The notes beneath the pieces are model-generated. The model was not told where the DNA came from. It worked only from the letters and a program-made list of their open reading frames with translations, and searched no databases. This document shows, piece by piece, positions 42,738-51,699 of a stretch of 64,000 bases of DNA. Every line of letters starts with the position of its first letter. Positions within the stretch are counted from its first letter, which is position 1. The DNA lies in assembly GCF_963678545.1 (NCBI RefSeq), contig NZ_OY782870.1, forward strand, positions 2,232,001 to 2,296,000, given 5' to 3'. Source of the stretch: an uncultured Methanomethylovorans sp. GTDB lineage: Archaea; Halobacteriota; Methanosarcinia; Methanosarcinales; Methanosarcinaceae. A program made the translations under genes and the position numbers.

Positions 42738-43781
42738 TCAATCTGATTTCATCAGTCGTTCATCGTGCGCCGCACCTATAATTGGAATGGGCTCATCACA
42801 TTTAGGACATGACCCCTTTGAAGTAATATTATACTCAAACAAAGAAAATGCATTTCTCTTGATCAATAGAGCCCCACATTTTGGACAGTAGGTGTTTTCA
42901 TAATCATGTCCAGGCATATTGCCTATATAAACAAACCTCATTCCTTCATCTTTAGCTATTTTGTGTGCCTCTTCCAACTTTCGGACCGGGGTAGGGATGA
43001 GTTCTGACATCTTATATTGGGGCTGAAAACGCGTGAAGTGCAAAGGAGTATCGGGTCCAAGGTTTTCATGTATCCACTTTACCATGTTTCGGATCTCCTC
43101 TGAAGAATCATTATATGTGGGGATCACGAGGTTCACAATTTCCACATGCATCCCAAGTTCATGGGCAAGTTTTGCCGATGTCAGCACTGGTCCAAGCTTT
43201 GCACTGGCAATCTCCCTGTAAAAAGTATCCGTAAATGCTTTAATGTCCACCCTGAAAGCATCCAGGTAGGGGGATATATTCTCCAATGCTTCGGCCGTAA
43301 TATATCCATTCGTAATATATGCAGTTGCAAGCCCTGCATCCTTTGCAAGCCTTGCACAATCATATGTGTACTCATACCAGATGGTAGGTTCATTATAGGT
43401 CCATGAAATAGTTTTTGCACCCACTGCAAGTGCCCTCTGTACAGCCTCTTCAGGTGTGATTTCAATTGTATATGCTTTATCTACCTCTATTTGTGATATT
43501 GTCCAGTTCTGACAATGCTTGCATCTGAAATTACATCCGACGGTACCTAGTGAATATGCAAGTGTACCCGGATAAAAATGGAACAACGGTTTTTTTTCAA
43601 TAGGATCAACAGCCTCACTGGAAACAGTGTTGTATATTAAAGTGTAAAGAGTTCCATTTTTATTCTCACGAACCCTGCAAAATCCCCTTTTTCCATTAGC
43701 TATGACACACCCGTGACCACAAACCTTGCAATGTACCCTGTTCCCTTCAAGTTTATCGTAAAGCATAGCTTCTTTGATCAT
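42738..43781 (-). CDS. AmmeMemoRadiSam-system radical SAM enzyme
   Basis: 347 residues from ATG 43781 (MIKEAMLYDKLEGNRVHCKV). The N-terminal cysteines (CKVCGHGC, then GFCRVREN) precede the radical SAM motif CNFRCKHCQNW (CxxxCxxC), which binds the [4Fe-4S] cluster. A TIM-barrel core follows, and two C-terminal CxxC pairs (YCPKCGAL, CPKCDEP) form a zinc ribbon. It resembles pyruvate formate-lyase-activating enzyme relatives of the AMMECR1-Memo cluster. The reaction is unknown. Confidence 0.92.
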   Translation of the reverse strand: MIKEAMLYDKLEGNRVHCKVCGHGCVIANGKRGFCRVRENKNGTLYTLIYNTVSSEAVDPIEKKPLFHFYPGTLAYSLGTVGCNFRCKHCQNWTISQIEVDKAYTIEITPEEAVQRALAVGAKTISWTYNEPTIWYEYTYDCARLAKDAGLATAYITNGYITAEALENISPYLDAFRVDIKAFTDTFYREIASAKLGPVLTSAKLAHELGMHVEIVNLVIPTYNDSSEEIRNMVKWIHENLGPDTPLHFTRFQPQYKMSELIPTPVRKLEEAHKIAKDEGMRFVYIGNMPGHDYENTYCPKCGALLIKRNAFSLFEYNITSKGSCPKCDEPIPIIGAAHDERLMKSD

Positions 43782-43844
43782 ACAAAACCCAAAAAAACAA
43801 TTCGTATTCAAAAGACTTAAGCCTTATCAAATAAAAAAAATTAT

Positions 43845-44729
43845 TCAAAATACATTGAGGCTTACATTGAATGGATGCACATTCACTATTGGTCTTATAT
43901 CAGCACCAGCATCTCCTGAAATATGAAGAACCGTTGTTGTAGAATTGGAATTTATACTGTATTGATCAGCATCAAGGTGTGAAGCCTGCATAAGTTTACT
44001 TAAATAATCCTGCCATGCCATAGAATTTTCAGTTTCCACAAGCAATGTCAATTCATCCACAAGTTCATTTCCATTGTATATGGAAACTGAATTGCTAGAC
44101 GTAACATAAACTTCTTCCATATTATTACTACTCATGCTCCTCTGTAAACCTCCGAGTTTTATAGTATCTAGAGTCACATTAATAGTATCGTTCAAAGATT
44201 TGGTTACACTGATATGGGGAACCATTTTCATAACAGAGCGATTATCCTGGCCTATTACTAATCCCCCACATTCATAAGAAAACCTTTGATTTGGGTAATA
44301 ATCGTTGTCTGACAGGAAGTCCACACTTCCCATGCCTTTCATCATGTTTCCGGTGTCCTGATTTACTCCGCCCAATTTAGTAATAATATACATGTTAACT
44401 GTCCGCGTATTAAGTAACAAAGTGGAGCTTGAAGATAACGAACTGAAGAAAGGAACTTCTCCACCGCCCATGGTGATAGGTATACCTACAGAAGAAGACC
44501 CAGTCCCTGTTGCAGAGGCTGCAAGCATAAGATCAACTCCGGATTTAAGCTGTGACATATCTTTAACAACACTGCGCATATGCAAGTGCTCAGCGTCTTC
44601 AGTCCATTGTGGAACATACCTTATATTAATTGATGTAATTAAAGCAACTACCAATGCTAGCAGAAGAATGGCAGACACAACTGTGGATACAGCATCTTCT
44701 GATTTTTGAGCACATATTTTTCGCGCCAT
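43845..44729 (-). CDS. Type IV pilin-like secreted protein
   Basis: 294 residues from ATG 44729, with GAAGTGAT upstream. The basic N terminus and KSEDAVSTVVSAILLLALVV make a class III (prepilin) signal region, to be cut before the hydrophobic helix. The remaining 250 residues are an extracellular, Ser/Thr/Asn-rich, mostly beta domain. It is the last gene of the pilus operon that starts at 49474 and likely becomes a pilus subunit or tip protein. Confidence 0.75.
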   Translation of the reverse strand: MARKICAQKSEDAVSTVVSAILLLALVVALITSINIRYVPQWTEDAEHLHMRSVVKDMSQLKSGVDLMLAASATGTGSSSVGIPITMGGGEVPFFSSLSSSSTLLLNTRTVNMYIITKLGGVNQDTGNMMKGMGSVDFLSDNDYYPNQRFSYECGGLVIGQDNRSVMKMVPHISVTKSLNDTINVTLDTIKLGGLQRSMSSNNMEEVYVTSSNSVSIYNGNELVDELTLLVETENSMAWQDYLSKLMQASHLDADQYSINSNSTTTVLHISGDAGADIRPIVNVHPFNVSLNVF

Positions 44730-44739
44730 TTTTATCACT

Positions 44740-45861
44740 TCAGGACTGCACAGTAGCATTGTAATAATTCATGATTTCTTCATCCGACAGAACTTTATTA
44801 TACAAAGTAAGTTCGTCGAGCCTGCCTCTGTAATAGAAATTAGATGTTACTGCGTTCTGTCTTCCGATCCATAAGCTATTGGTATTGGGTTTCAATTCCA
44901 CGCCATTAGTTGGCCTACTTTCAATGAAATTACCATTCTTATAGAATCTAACCTCGTCTTTATCAAAAGTAATTCCTATCATATACCATATATTGTTAGA
45001 AAGACTCATGCCTGAAGTCTGCACGTAATTGGCATTGCTATCATTCCATTCAAAAAAAAGCTCTTTTTGCATCACGAATACATCAAAATTGTCTTTTTCA
45101 TTACTTCCTTTTCCAACAATTGCGTTCGTGTTAATCACATTTTTGCAATTCATCCAGAATAGAATGCTTATTTCATTCGTAAAATTAAGGGATGAATCAT
45201 GCGGAACAGCTACATAATTATTGTTCCCGTTAAAACTAAGTGAATTGTTTTTGATTCCAGTAGTCCAGGTAGCGCCATAAATGGTTCCATCATTATCTCC
45301 TTTTATATCATGTAATATGCTGCCGCTGCCTTCATCAAAATTCCACATTGAAATTGGAGATATATGTGTTGCAGGCGTCGTATAATTAACACTGCTAGAT
45401 TCCAGAGTACTTCCAAGAACCATACCACTTTTTAAGATAGTGTTAGAAGGTACATGTACCATTACCACATATATCTGGTCTGTGTCTATTACGTCTCTTC
45501 CCCAAAGAGTTGAAGCATCTAAGCTTATAGTATCTCCAAGTTCCCACAAAGGTTTTGTGTGCAGAGCTGAAAGTTGTTGTGGACTAATTTCAAAACGATC
45601 ATTATTGATATCCACATAAATTTTGATATTGTCAATTTGTACTCCGTCTCCACCTGCATGCCTGATCCATATAGTATCAATGTTAGTATCTACCCAACCA
45701 TCAACATCCACGATTGGTTTTTCGATGGTGCCTTGTGGTGAAAGCAGAAAAACAGCTATGGTTGAGAATGCAATTACAGCTATACCTGTTAGTAGTATTT
45801 CTCCTATCAGTTCGGAGACTGCATCACAGTTTTCTACCAAGCTTTTTTCTTTTGGATACAT
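44740..45861 (-). CDS. Pilin-like protein with C-terminal LamG domain
   Basis: 373 residues. MYPKEKSLVENCDAVSELIG plus a hydrophobic helix forms a prepilin-type N terminus related to archaeal pilins (DUF1628 type). A pilin-like beta domain follows (about 45-165), then a LamG domain (about 172-370: SMWNFDEGSGSILHDIKGDN, FTNEISILFWMN, YYRGRLDELTLYNKVLSDEE). The LamG domain is probably displayed on the pilus and binds surface sugars. AAGGAGTAAC precedes the start, 10 bases after the TadC-like gene. Confidence 0.85.
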   Translation of the reverse strand: MYPKEKSLVENCDAVSELIGEILLTGIAVIAFSTIAVFLLSPQGTIEKPIVDVDGWVDTNIDTIWIRHAGGDGVQIDNIKIYVDINNDRFEISPQQLSALHTKPLWELGDTISLDASTLWGRDVIDTDQIYVVMVHVPSNTILKSGMVLGSTLESSSVNYTTPATHISPISMWNFDEGSGSILHDIKGDNDGTIYGATWTTGIKNNSLSFNGNNNYVAVPHDSSLNFTNEISILFWMNCKNVINTNAIVGKGSNEKDNFDVFVMQKELFFEWNDSNANYVQTSGMSLSNNIWYMIGITFDKDEVRFYKNGNFIESRPTNGVELKPNTNSLWIGRQNAVTSNFYYRGRLDELTLYNKVLSDEEIMNYYNATVQS

Positions 45862-45871
45862 CTGTTACTCC

Positions 45872-47812
45872 TTAAAAGAACGTAATGAATACCAAGTAAG
45901 CAGTGAACATCATGAATAACGAATACTTTAATCCGGCACTAACTTCTCCTCGTTCCATTTTACCTGCAACAAGGCCCGAACACAATCCTTGAATCATGGC
46001 TGCATGAAACAGAAGTACATTATATTCATCCAGATCCACCAATTGGATCAGGGGCATTCCCATATTTGCATTCGTGCTTGCAATTGGCATGGATGGGAGA
46101 AAAAATGCCGCAAGAATGTAGACTATAAAAAGGAACACTCCATAGGCAACATAAATGATGAACACATACACAAACATCTCGGATTTTCTTTCCTTTTTCA
46201 ACTGCTTCTGTACTTCAGCATCCGTAGCTGCAATTGTAAGTACATTCATAATATTACTGGTGGTTTCTGTGGCTTTGATGATAATGTAGACTATCTTTGT
46301 AGTCATTTCAGTCCTGATGCGATACTCAAATTTCTTCAGAGCTTCAGAAAGAGTGGCACCCCAGGACAGTTCATTATGCATTCTCCTCACTTCAGTGTGT
46401 AGTATCCCGATCTTTAAATGTGTTGTAAAAGCAATAGCATCGGTTAAAAGCATGCCCGATTCATTCATACTCGCAAGATTCTTCAAAAAATCAGGAATCT
46501 GCTCATCAATTTTTGTTATTCTCATATGCCATAGTTCATAAAAGATAACATATGGGACCACTACTATGAGCATGGCAGTGAATAATTGTTTATCTATTGA
46601 TGCAAGAGCTGCTGTATTAAAATCCCAAATGGATGTCAAGTTAATGAAATCGATATGTTTATTTAAATTATAGTGAAGATAAACGATGCATATGGGTACA
46701 CTAATTAACAAAGTATGTGTAGGATTTGCTTGCATCCATTTAATTGGATGAAGTAAGCGGACAGTCATCTTATGGATTTTCTCGTAAAATTTGATAGTTT
46801 TTATTTTTTCCTTTTCATTTTCAGTATCTTCTCTTAAAAGAACATGATCAAATTCCTTAAGATACTTGTCCAGCTTGTATACCTCTGTTCTTTTTTCCCC
46901 TTGACCTGTTAGTGAATTTAGAAGAAGCAAATACGTTACAGTGCTAATAGGAATTATCAGATAAATTATTGCATAAAGTATCTTCGTGCTACTGGGATTT
47001 ATAAGACCAAGGACGACCAATATAGTCATAAGGAAAAGAGGACCTGCTACAAAGGTAGAGATATATACCTCTGCCATAACTCCCAACGTTTCAAAGAACA
47101 TTCTTTGCTGCTTCATGGCATTGTCATGGAAATATTTACTCTTTGAGCCAAGGTAAGCACCAATGTTTCCTCCACTTGATAACACGGAAGAAAGGCCTTC
47201 TAAAAAATCCCGCAGTTCCGCTGAAGGGGATCTGCGAGTAGCATTACTTAATGCTGTCAGCAGATCAGTTCCAAAATATTCTACATCATTTACGATTTTG
47301 GTAAACTCTGCAGCAGCAGCTCCATATATCTCTCTATGTTCACTTAATGATCTGAACATATCCAATATTGTAATAGCGCCTCCATGACTGAGCGCATATA
47401 GAAAAGCAACGGTATGAGAAAGAGATTGATCAATGACGCCGATTCTTATCCCCGCTCTAATACCTGGGATCAGAAGAGATGTGGTGAATGTAATATAAGC
47501 CATTACCACAAAACTGAATACTGTCTCTATTATAGTCCAGTAGGAAGGAGCCATACTTTCGTATATGAGTGGATTGGATGTCAACAATAGAGCAAAAACA
47601 AGAAGTACGGTTCCTTTAGACACTGTGTATATAAAAAACGCTGCTAGAATGCCACAAAGAATAGCGTATATGTAGGCACGCACAATATATTCATCTGTAA
47701 GCACCTTCATATTAGCCCGCTGCAATTGTAATCTGAGTTGAATATAGCGGTCCTTATCTCTAGATATGAAGGGTCTGAAGAGATCACATGTTGCTTGCAG
47801 AATATTGCGCAT
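45872..47812 (-). CDS. Archaeal pilus platform protein (TadC/FlaJ-like, two T2SSF domains)
   Basis: 646 residues with about nine hydrophobic helices. Two type II secretion F domains are visible (about 100-300 and 420-570). Their characteristic helical pairs include LRDFLEGLSSVLSSGGNIGA and FLKNLASMNESGMLLTDAIA. It forms the inner-membrane platform on which the ATPase next to it drives pilus growth. GAGAGGGTAAG precedes ATG 47812. Confidence 0.9.
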   Translation of the reverse strand: MRNILQATCDLFRPFISRDKDRYIQLRLQLQRANMKVLTDEYIVRAYIYAILCGILAAFFIYTVSKGTVLLVFALLLTSNPLIYESMAPSYWTIIETVFSFVVMAYITFTTSLLIPGIRAGIRIGVIDQSLSHTVAFLYALSHGGAITILDMFRSLSEHREIYGAAAAEFTKIVNDVEYFGTDLLTALSNATRRSPSAELRDFLEGLSSVLSSGGNIGAYLGSKSKYFHDNAMKQQRMFFETLGVMAEVYISTFVAGPLFLMTILVVLGLINPSSTKILYAIIYLIIPISTVTYLLLLNSLTGQGEKRTEVYKLDKYLKEFDHVLLREDTENEKEKIKTIKFYEKIHKMTVRLLHPIKWMQANPTHTLLISVPICIVYLHYNLNKHIDFINLTSIWDFNTAALASIDKQLFTAMLIVVVPYVIFYELWHMRITKIDEQIPDFLKNLASMNESGMLLTDAIAFTTHLKIGILHTEVRRMHNELSWGATLSEALKKFEYRIRTEMTTKIVYIIIKATETTSNIMNVLTIAATDAEVQKQLKKERKSEMFVYVFIIYVAYGVFLFIVYILAAFFLPSMPIASTNANMGMPLIQLVDLDEYNVLLFHAAMIQGLCSGLVAGKMERGEVSAGLKYSLFMMFTAYLVFITFF

Positions 47813-47824
47813 CTTACCCTCTCT

Positions 47825-49474
47825 TCAAATGTTCTGGGAGATCATATCCTGAAGCATATCATTCTTTATGGCATCCAATACCATTGCTGGGTTTGCTGAG
47901 TATGCCTGTACAACCAAGGATACACTAACATAATCTCGCATCTGCTTTTTGCTCATGTACTCAAGAATGAGTTCGCGATTGTTCATTTCCTTTTCCAGTT
48001 TCTCTTGATTCCAACCACGTGCCAGCATTACCATTTTCAGAGCATGGGAGTCTCCGGAGCGATGAAACTTATCAGCAAGAGGATCCCATTTGTATAGCTC
48101 GTTTACAAGCAATTCTCCTGTTATGGAATCCATATCAGTAAGCTCTACAACGGTCTCTGTTCGTCTTACTTTCTCATTATCCACAAAAGTTAGCAGCTGG
48201 ATGGTCATAATGTCCAGAGAATGTAACATTACACGTGGCACATTAAGGGGTTCACTGCTAAGCCTGCTGACAACTGCTTGCACATCACCGGCGTGAATGG
48301 TAGAATATGTTGCGTGGCCAGTGGATATTGCCTGAAACAGAGTGAGAGCTTCTGCCCCTCTAACTTCACCCACTAATATATATTCAGGTCTTTGCCTGAG
48401 AGCGGACTTGAGCAAGTCGTACATGGAAATCTCACCCCGGTCTGAAAAAGATATTGCTTCTCTGGTCACTCCGGCTATCCAGTTATCATGATGCAGCATT
48501 AGTTCCCTTGTATCTTCGATAGAAACGACTTTGGACATGGGTGGAATAAAAAGAGAAACTGCGTTGAGCATAGAGGTCTTGCCTGATGCTGTTCCGCCTG
48601 CAAATAATGCACTGTTCCCGTTTTCCATAGCCAGCCAAAAATACGCCATCATTTCTACAGTGCATGTGTTGTAGTCGATGAGGTCTATGGGTGTGATCGG
48701 GTCTCCGCGGAACTTTCTGATGGTAAATGAACTTCCTCTTGTAGTAATCTCTTTACCCAAGGTTGCCTGAAGGCGAGAACCATCGGGAAGGGTTGCATCG
48801 ACCAGTGGTTCTCCTATAGAGATATGCTTGCCACTTTTCTGACAAAGCCTAATGACCATGGAGTTAAGTTCCTGCTCCTCATAAACTATATTTGTCATTA
48901 TATTACGATACTTTGCGTGATAGAGAAAAACCGGTATATTTGGCCCGTCACAGGAAATGTCCTCGATGAATGGGTCCATAAGCAGTGAATTTATCCTGCC
49001 CTCACCCATAAAGTTGCGCTCAAGGTAATACATAATGCGATGCATGGAGGGAATGTTAAGGGTTGCATGATATCTTTTGAAGAGCTGTAGTACATTATTG
49101 GTTAGAACTTCCAGCTTTTTTTCTCTCTGTATCATCTTTCCCAGCGTAAGTAAATCTTTGAGGTCGTCATAGAGCATCTCCAGAAGCTCTTTCTCATAGA
49201 TTGTTAGTGCAGGCTCTACTACATGAAAATAGTTAACATCTTTCTTTTTTAGAATAGATATGAATGAGTAGGGCTCATTAACCCAATATCGCTCAATTTC
49301 AGTATATCCTTCAGGAACAGAATATTCGATGAGCGGGCCATGCACCGATTGATCATATTGCGGAAAGGAGCGACGGGATTTTTTCCAGAATCGCAGGTCT
49401 ATACCTGTAATAGCCGAATAAAGGGAATCCATTGATTTGTTGGGGTTATTTCTTTGGACGAGTTTGGCTATCAT
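47825..49474 (-). CDS. Archaeal pilus assembly ATPase (GspE/FlaI/TadA family)
   Basis: 549 residues. The N-terminal domain (about 1-200) leads to the secretion ATPase core: Walker A GGTASGKTSML, the Asp box (VSIEDTRELMLHHDN), Walker B ILVGEVRGAEALTL and the His box STGHATYSTIHA. It powers pilus assembly with the platform protein 12 bases downstream. A hexamer is expected. No archaellum-specific genes (flaH, flaG) are near, so an adhesive pilus is more likely than an archaellum. Confidence 0.93.
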   Translation of the reverse strand: MIAKLVQRNNPNKSMDSLYSAITGIDLRFWKKSRRSFPQYDQSVHGPLIEYSVPEGYTEIERYWVNEPYSFISILKKKDVNYFHVVEPALTIYEKELLEMLYDDLKDLLTLGKMIQREKKLEVLTNNVLQLFKRYHATLNIPSMHRIMYYLERNFMGEGRINSLLMDPFIEDISCDGPNIPVFLYHAKYRNIMTNIVYEEQELNSMVIRLCQKSGKHISIGEPLVDATLPDGSRLQATLGKEITTRGSSFTIRKFRGDPITPIDLIDYNTCTVEMMAYFWLAMENGNSALFAGGTASGKTSMLNAVSLFIPPMSKVVSIEDTRELMLHHDNWIAGVTREAISFSDRGEISMYDLLKSALRQRPEYILVGEVRGAEALTLFQAISTGHATYSTIHAGDVQAVVSRLSSEPLNVPRVMLHSLDIMTIQLLTFVDNEKVRRTETVVELTDMDSITGELLVNELYKWDPLADKFHRSGDSHALKMVMLARGWNQEKLEKEMNNRELILEYMSKKQMRDYVSVSLVVQAYSANPAMVLDAIKNDMLQDMISQNI

Positions 49475-49687
49475 TGTTTCATCCGGTAGATCCTATCTGA
49501 GGCATGAAGCCCATCTATCTCATCATCATCATAATGATAAGTGACTTTTCAATATAAAAACGTTTTGTTTGAGGTGTAGGATATGGATTCAAGATTTTTA
49601 TAATATTAAAGACGATTCTTAATAAAATCCCAACTTTGGAAGTCAAAAAAATAGAAGTATTCTCAATTTTGTTGTACTTTACAAAAA

Positions 49688-50010
49688 ATGCACACAAAAA
49701 TAAGAACAATTGACATTATTCCCAACGATAATATATGCTTTCCTATTGGAACCATTCTGGCTGTAAACAAACTCTACGATATGCTTGACTTGTCTACTGT
49801 TTTTGGCAAACACAAGAAGAATGGAATTGATATCAACAACCTGCTGAATCTTGTAAGCTACAAGCTTGCTGAAATAGAATCATTGATAGACTGGGAAACA
49901 TTTAATCCTGTTCTCGAATCAATGTATAATAATAGAACAGTTTCAGGCGATAGGCCTGAAGCTGATGTTATTGTGATGTTTGGATTGGTAAATAAACATA
50001 GTTATCTCTT
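49688..50010 (+). pseudogene. Chimeric transposase relic (IS1634-like joined to IS5-like)
   Basis: The frame begins MHTKIRTIDIIPNDNICFPI and reads as an IS1634-type N terminus to about LVSYKL. At AAGCTTGCTGAAAT (49861) it passes into an IS5-family segment (SLIDWETFNPVLESMYNN, RPEADVIVMF) related to the copy at 25262. It breaks off about 20 bases before the IS1 relic. It is dead. Confidence 0.75.
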
Positions 50011-50030
50011 ATTAGGATGTATAGTTCTGT

Positions 50031-50648
50031 ATGAACTGTCCCAGGTGCAAAAGCCCCAATCATAAAAAGAACGGTAAAATGAGTGAACGCCAACGATACC
50101 AATGCCATGATTGTGGATATAACTATTCAGTAGAGCTCAAATCAACTGCCAGCTCCACTTCTGTTAAACGGCAGGCTTTGCAGCTCTATCTGGAAGGATT
50201 AGGATTTCGTTCAATAGGACGTTTATTAGGAGTAAGCCATGTTTCTGTTCAAAATTGGATCAAGAAATTTGGTCAAGATCTAGAGGACCTGAAGAGCGAA
50301 AATGAGATAACTATCGTTGAACTGGATGAAATACACACCTACATCGGGAACAAAAAAAATATTGCTGGATCTGGATTGCTGTTGATAGAGTTGGGAAAAA
50401 GTTCATCGACTGCTCTTTTGGTAGCAGAGGAACGGAAACCGGACAAAAACTCTGGAAAAAGTTAGAGGGGAAAAAGATCGAGGAAGTGATGATTGATCAC
50501 TGGAAGGCATATGCAGAGCTTATTCCAATAACAGCATATTTAGGCACTTCGTGGCAAGATTCAGAAGAAGGTAAAAGGGTTATATAAAAAGTCTTGAAAT
50601 ACTGAAGTATTCTGTTCTTATCCAAATGAAATACAGAAATAAAGATTA
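50031..50648 (+). pseudogene. IS1-family transposase relic
   Basis: From ATG 50031 a zinc finger (CPRCKSPNHKKNGK, then YQCHDCGYNYSV) and a helix-turn-helix (FRSIGRLLGVSHVSVQNW) lead to the first catalytic Asp (VELDEIHTYIG). At a run of eight A (about 50351-50358) the coding sense moves to the -1 frame (YCWIWIAVDRVGKKFIDCSF, VMIDHWKAYAEL). A deletion then joins it to HFVARFRRR and the end. It is non-functional overall because of the deletion. Confidence 0.8.
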
Positions 50649-50790
50649 ACTGTCAAATTCGGGGTTCAGAACAAAAACGTAAGATTTATAACAGATTGAT
50701 CTTGTGTTATTCAGCGACTATATAGGGAATATATACCTATAGAAAATAGTCAAATATTCAAAAGTAGGTACAAAAGGCTAGGTGATTATT

Positions 50791-51030
50791 CTGAAGAAAA
50801 TGCTCAATTTCTTGATATTAGGACTTCTGGTTATGGGTTTAGTAGCCATTTCCGGTTGTGCAGATAAAACTGTAGAAAAAACTGTAAACGAGACCACAAC
50901 AGCGGTAAATGAGACTACAACCACGACCGTAAACGAAACAGTAGTTCCTATTGTAAACGAGACTACAACCACGACCGTAAACGAGACCACAGAGGTTGTT
51001 AACAAAACTTTGAACGAGACAAACACCTAA
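50791..51030 (+). CDS. Small Thr-rich lipoprotein with VNET repeats
   Basis: About 79 residues. AGGTGAT (50780-50786) is best spaced to CTG 50791; ATG 50800 and GTG 50782 are alternatives in the same frame. A lipoprotein signal peptide ends in the lipobox AISGC. The mature part is nearly all tandem VNETTTT-type units, a likely O-glycosylated stalk. It stands alone, with a terminator behind it. Its function is unknown. Confidence 0.65.
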   Translation: MKKMLNFLILGLLVMGLVAISGCADKTVEKTVNETTTAVNETTTTTVNETVVPIVNETTTTTVNETTEVVNKTLNETNT

Positions 51031-51082
51031 GATTATAGGTGATGTCAAGATTCATTGTTGTCAATAAGTAAATAAATACTAA

Positions 51083-51115
51083 GAGGTGCAATAGTTGTTG
51101 CATCTCCTCACTTTT
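51083..51115. terminator. Hairpin terminator
   Basis: GAGGTGCAA (51083-51091) and TTGCATCTC (51098-51106) form a 9-base stem with one G-T pair, followed by a T-tract. It serves the lipoprotein gene and possibly the convergent Trm56 gene. Confidence 0.7.
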
Positions 51116-51156
51116 TGATCAGATACCTTTTTTTCCGAGAAGGTATAGAAATTTAA

Positions 51157-51681
51157 CTATCTTTCGATGACCTTTTTTCCCCTTTCCATGGGTACTATGG
51201 ACAATTGCCCACCGGGCAATGACTGTCTTAAAGGATCGATTGCAGCTATTCGATCCAGAGTTATAGCAATGGCTGCAACTTCAGAGTGAGGCTGGTTGCC
51301 TACTGCAATATTCCAGTCAGCAAGATCGTATATTTCAGGCGGAACTTTCTCTGCACCGACAACTACCATGAGCTGTTCACATTGCTTAAGATCATCCACA
51401 GCATCCGGAAGATTTACGCCATACATGGAGAGGTGACAGACCTTTCCGCCTGCATCTTTCCATTTTTTTACTTCATGCTTCCAGTTTACATCGTTGATAA
51501 CGTAGAAATTGCCTCCCCAGCGAGTGGCCACATCTTCGATATTCTGCTTGATACTGGGGTCATCCGAAGCAAGTAGCATGCCTTCAGCACCTAGTGCCCT
51601 GGCTGTCAGACCCACATGAGTTGTTATACGTTTATCCCTGAAGGCTCTGTGGCCAATACGTAAAATCACTATTCTTCCCAT
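51157..51681 (-). CDS. trm56: tRNA (cytidine56-2'-O)-methyltransferase (Trm56)
   Basis: 174 residues. GRIVILRIGHRAFRDKRITT at the start, then HVGLTARALGA and AEKVPPEIYDLADWNIAVGN, define the archaeal aTrm56 family, a SPOUT-class enzyme that methylates C56 in the T-loop. The conserved knot motifs are all present. The start lies 18 bases beyond the stop of the AMP phosphorylase gene upstream, so the two share an operon. Confidence 0.92.
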   Translation of the reverse strand: MGRIVILRIGHRAFRDKRITTHVGLTARALGAEGMLLASDDPSIKQNIEDVATRWGGNFYVINDVNWKHEVKKWKDAGGKVCHLSMYGVNLPDAVDDLKQCEQLMVVVGAEKVPPEIYDLADWNIAVGNQPHSEVAAIAITLDRIAAIDPLRQSLPGGQLSIVPMERGKKVIER

Positions 51682-51699
51682 GATATTTCAGCACCGTTA

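Noticed and set aside
47825-49474. Archaellum (FlaI) motor identity
   Set aside because: No flaH, flaG, flaF or archaellin genes are nearby and the partner subunits are pilin-like with LamG or long beta domains, so an adhesive pilus is more likely.
50351-50358. A8 run as the canonical IS1 programmed frameshift site
   Set aside because: The shift lies after the first catalytic Asp, not at the insA/insB junction, and the copy also has a deletion, so decay is at least as likely.
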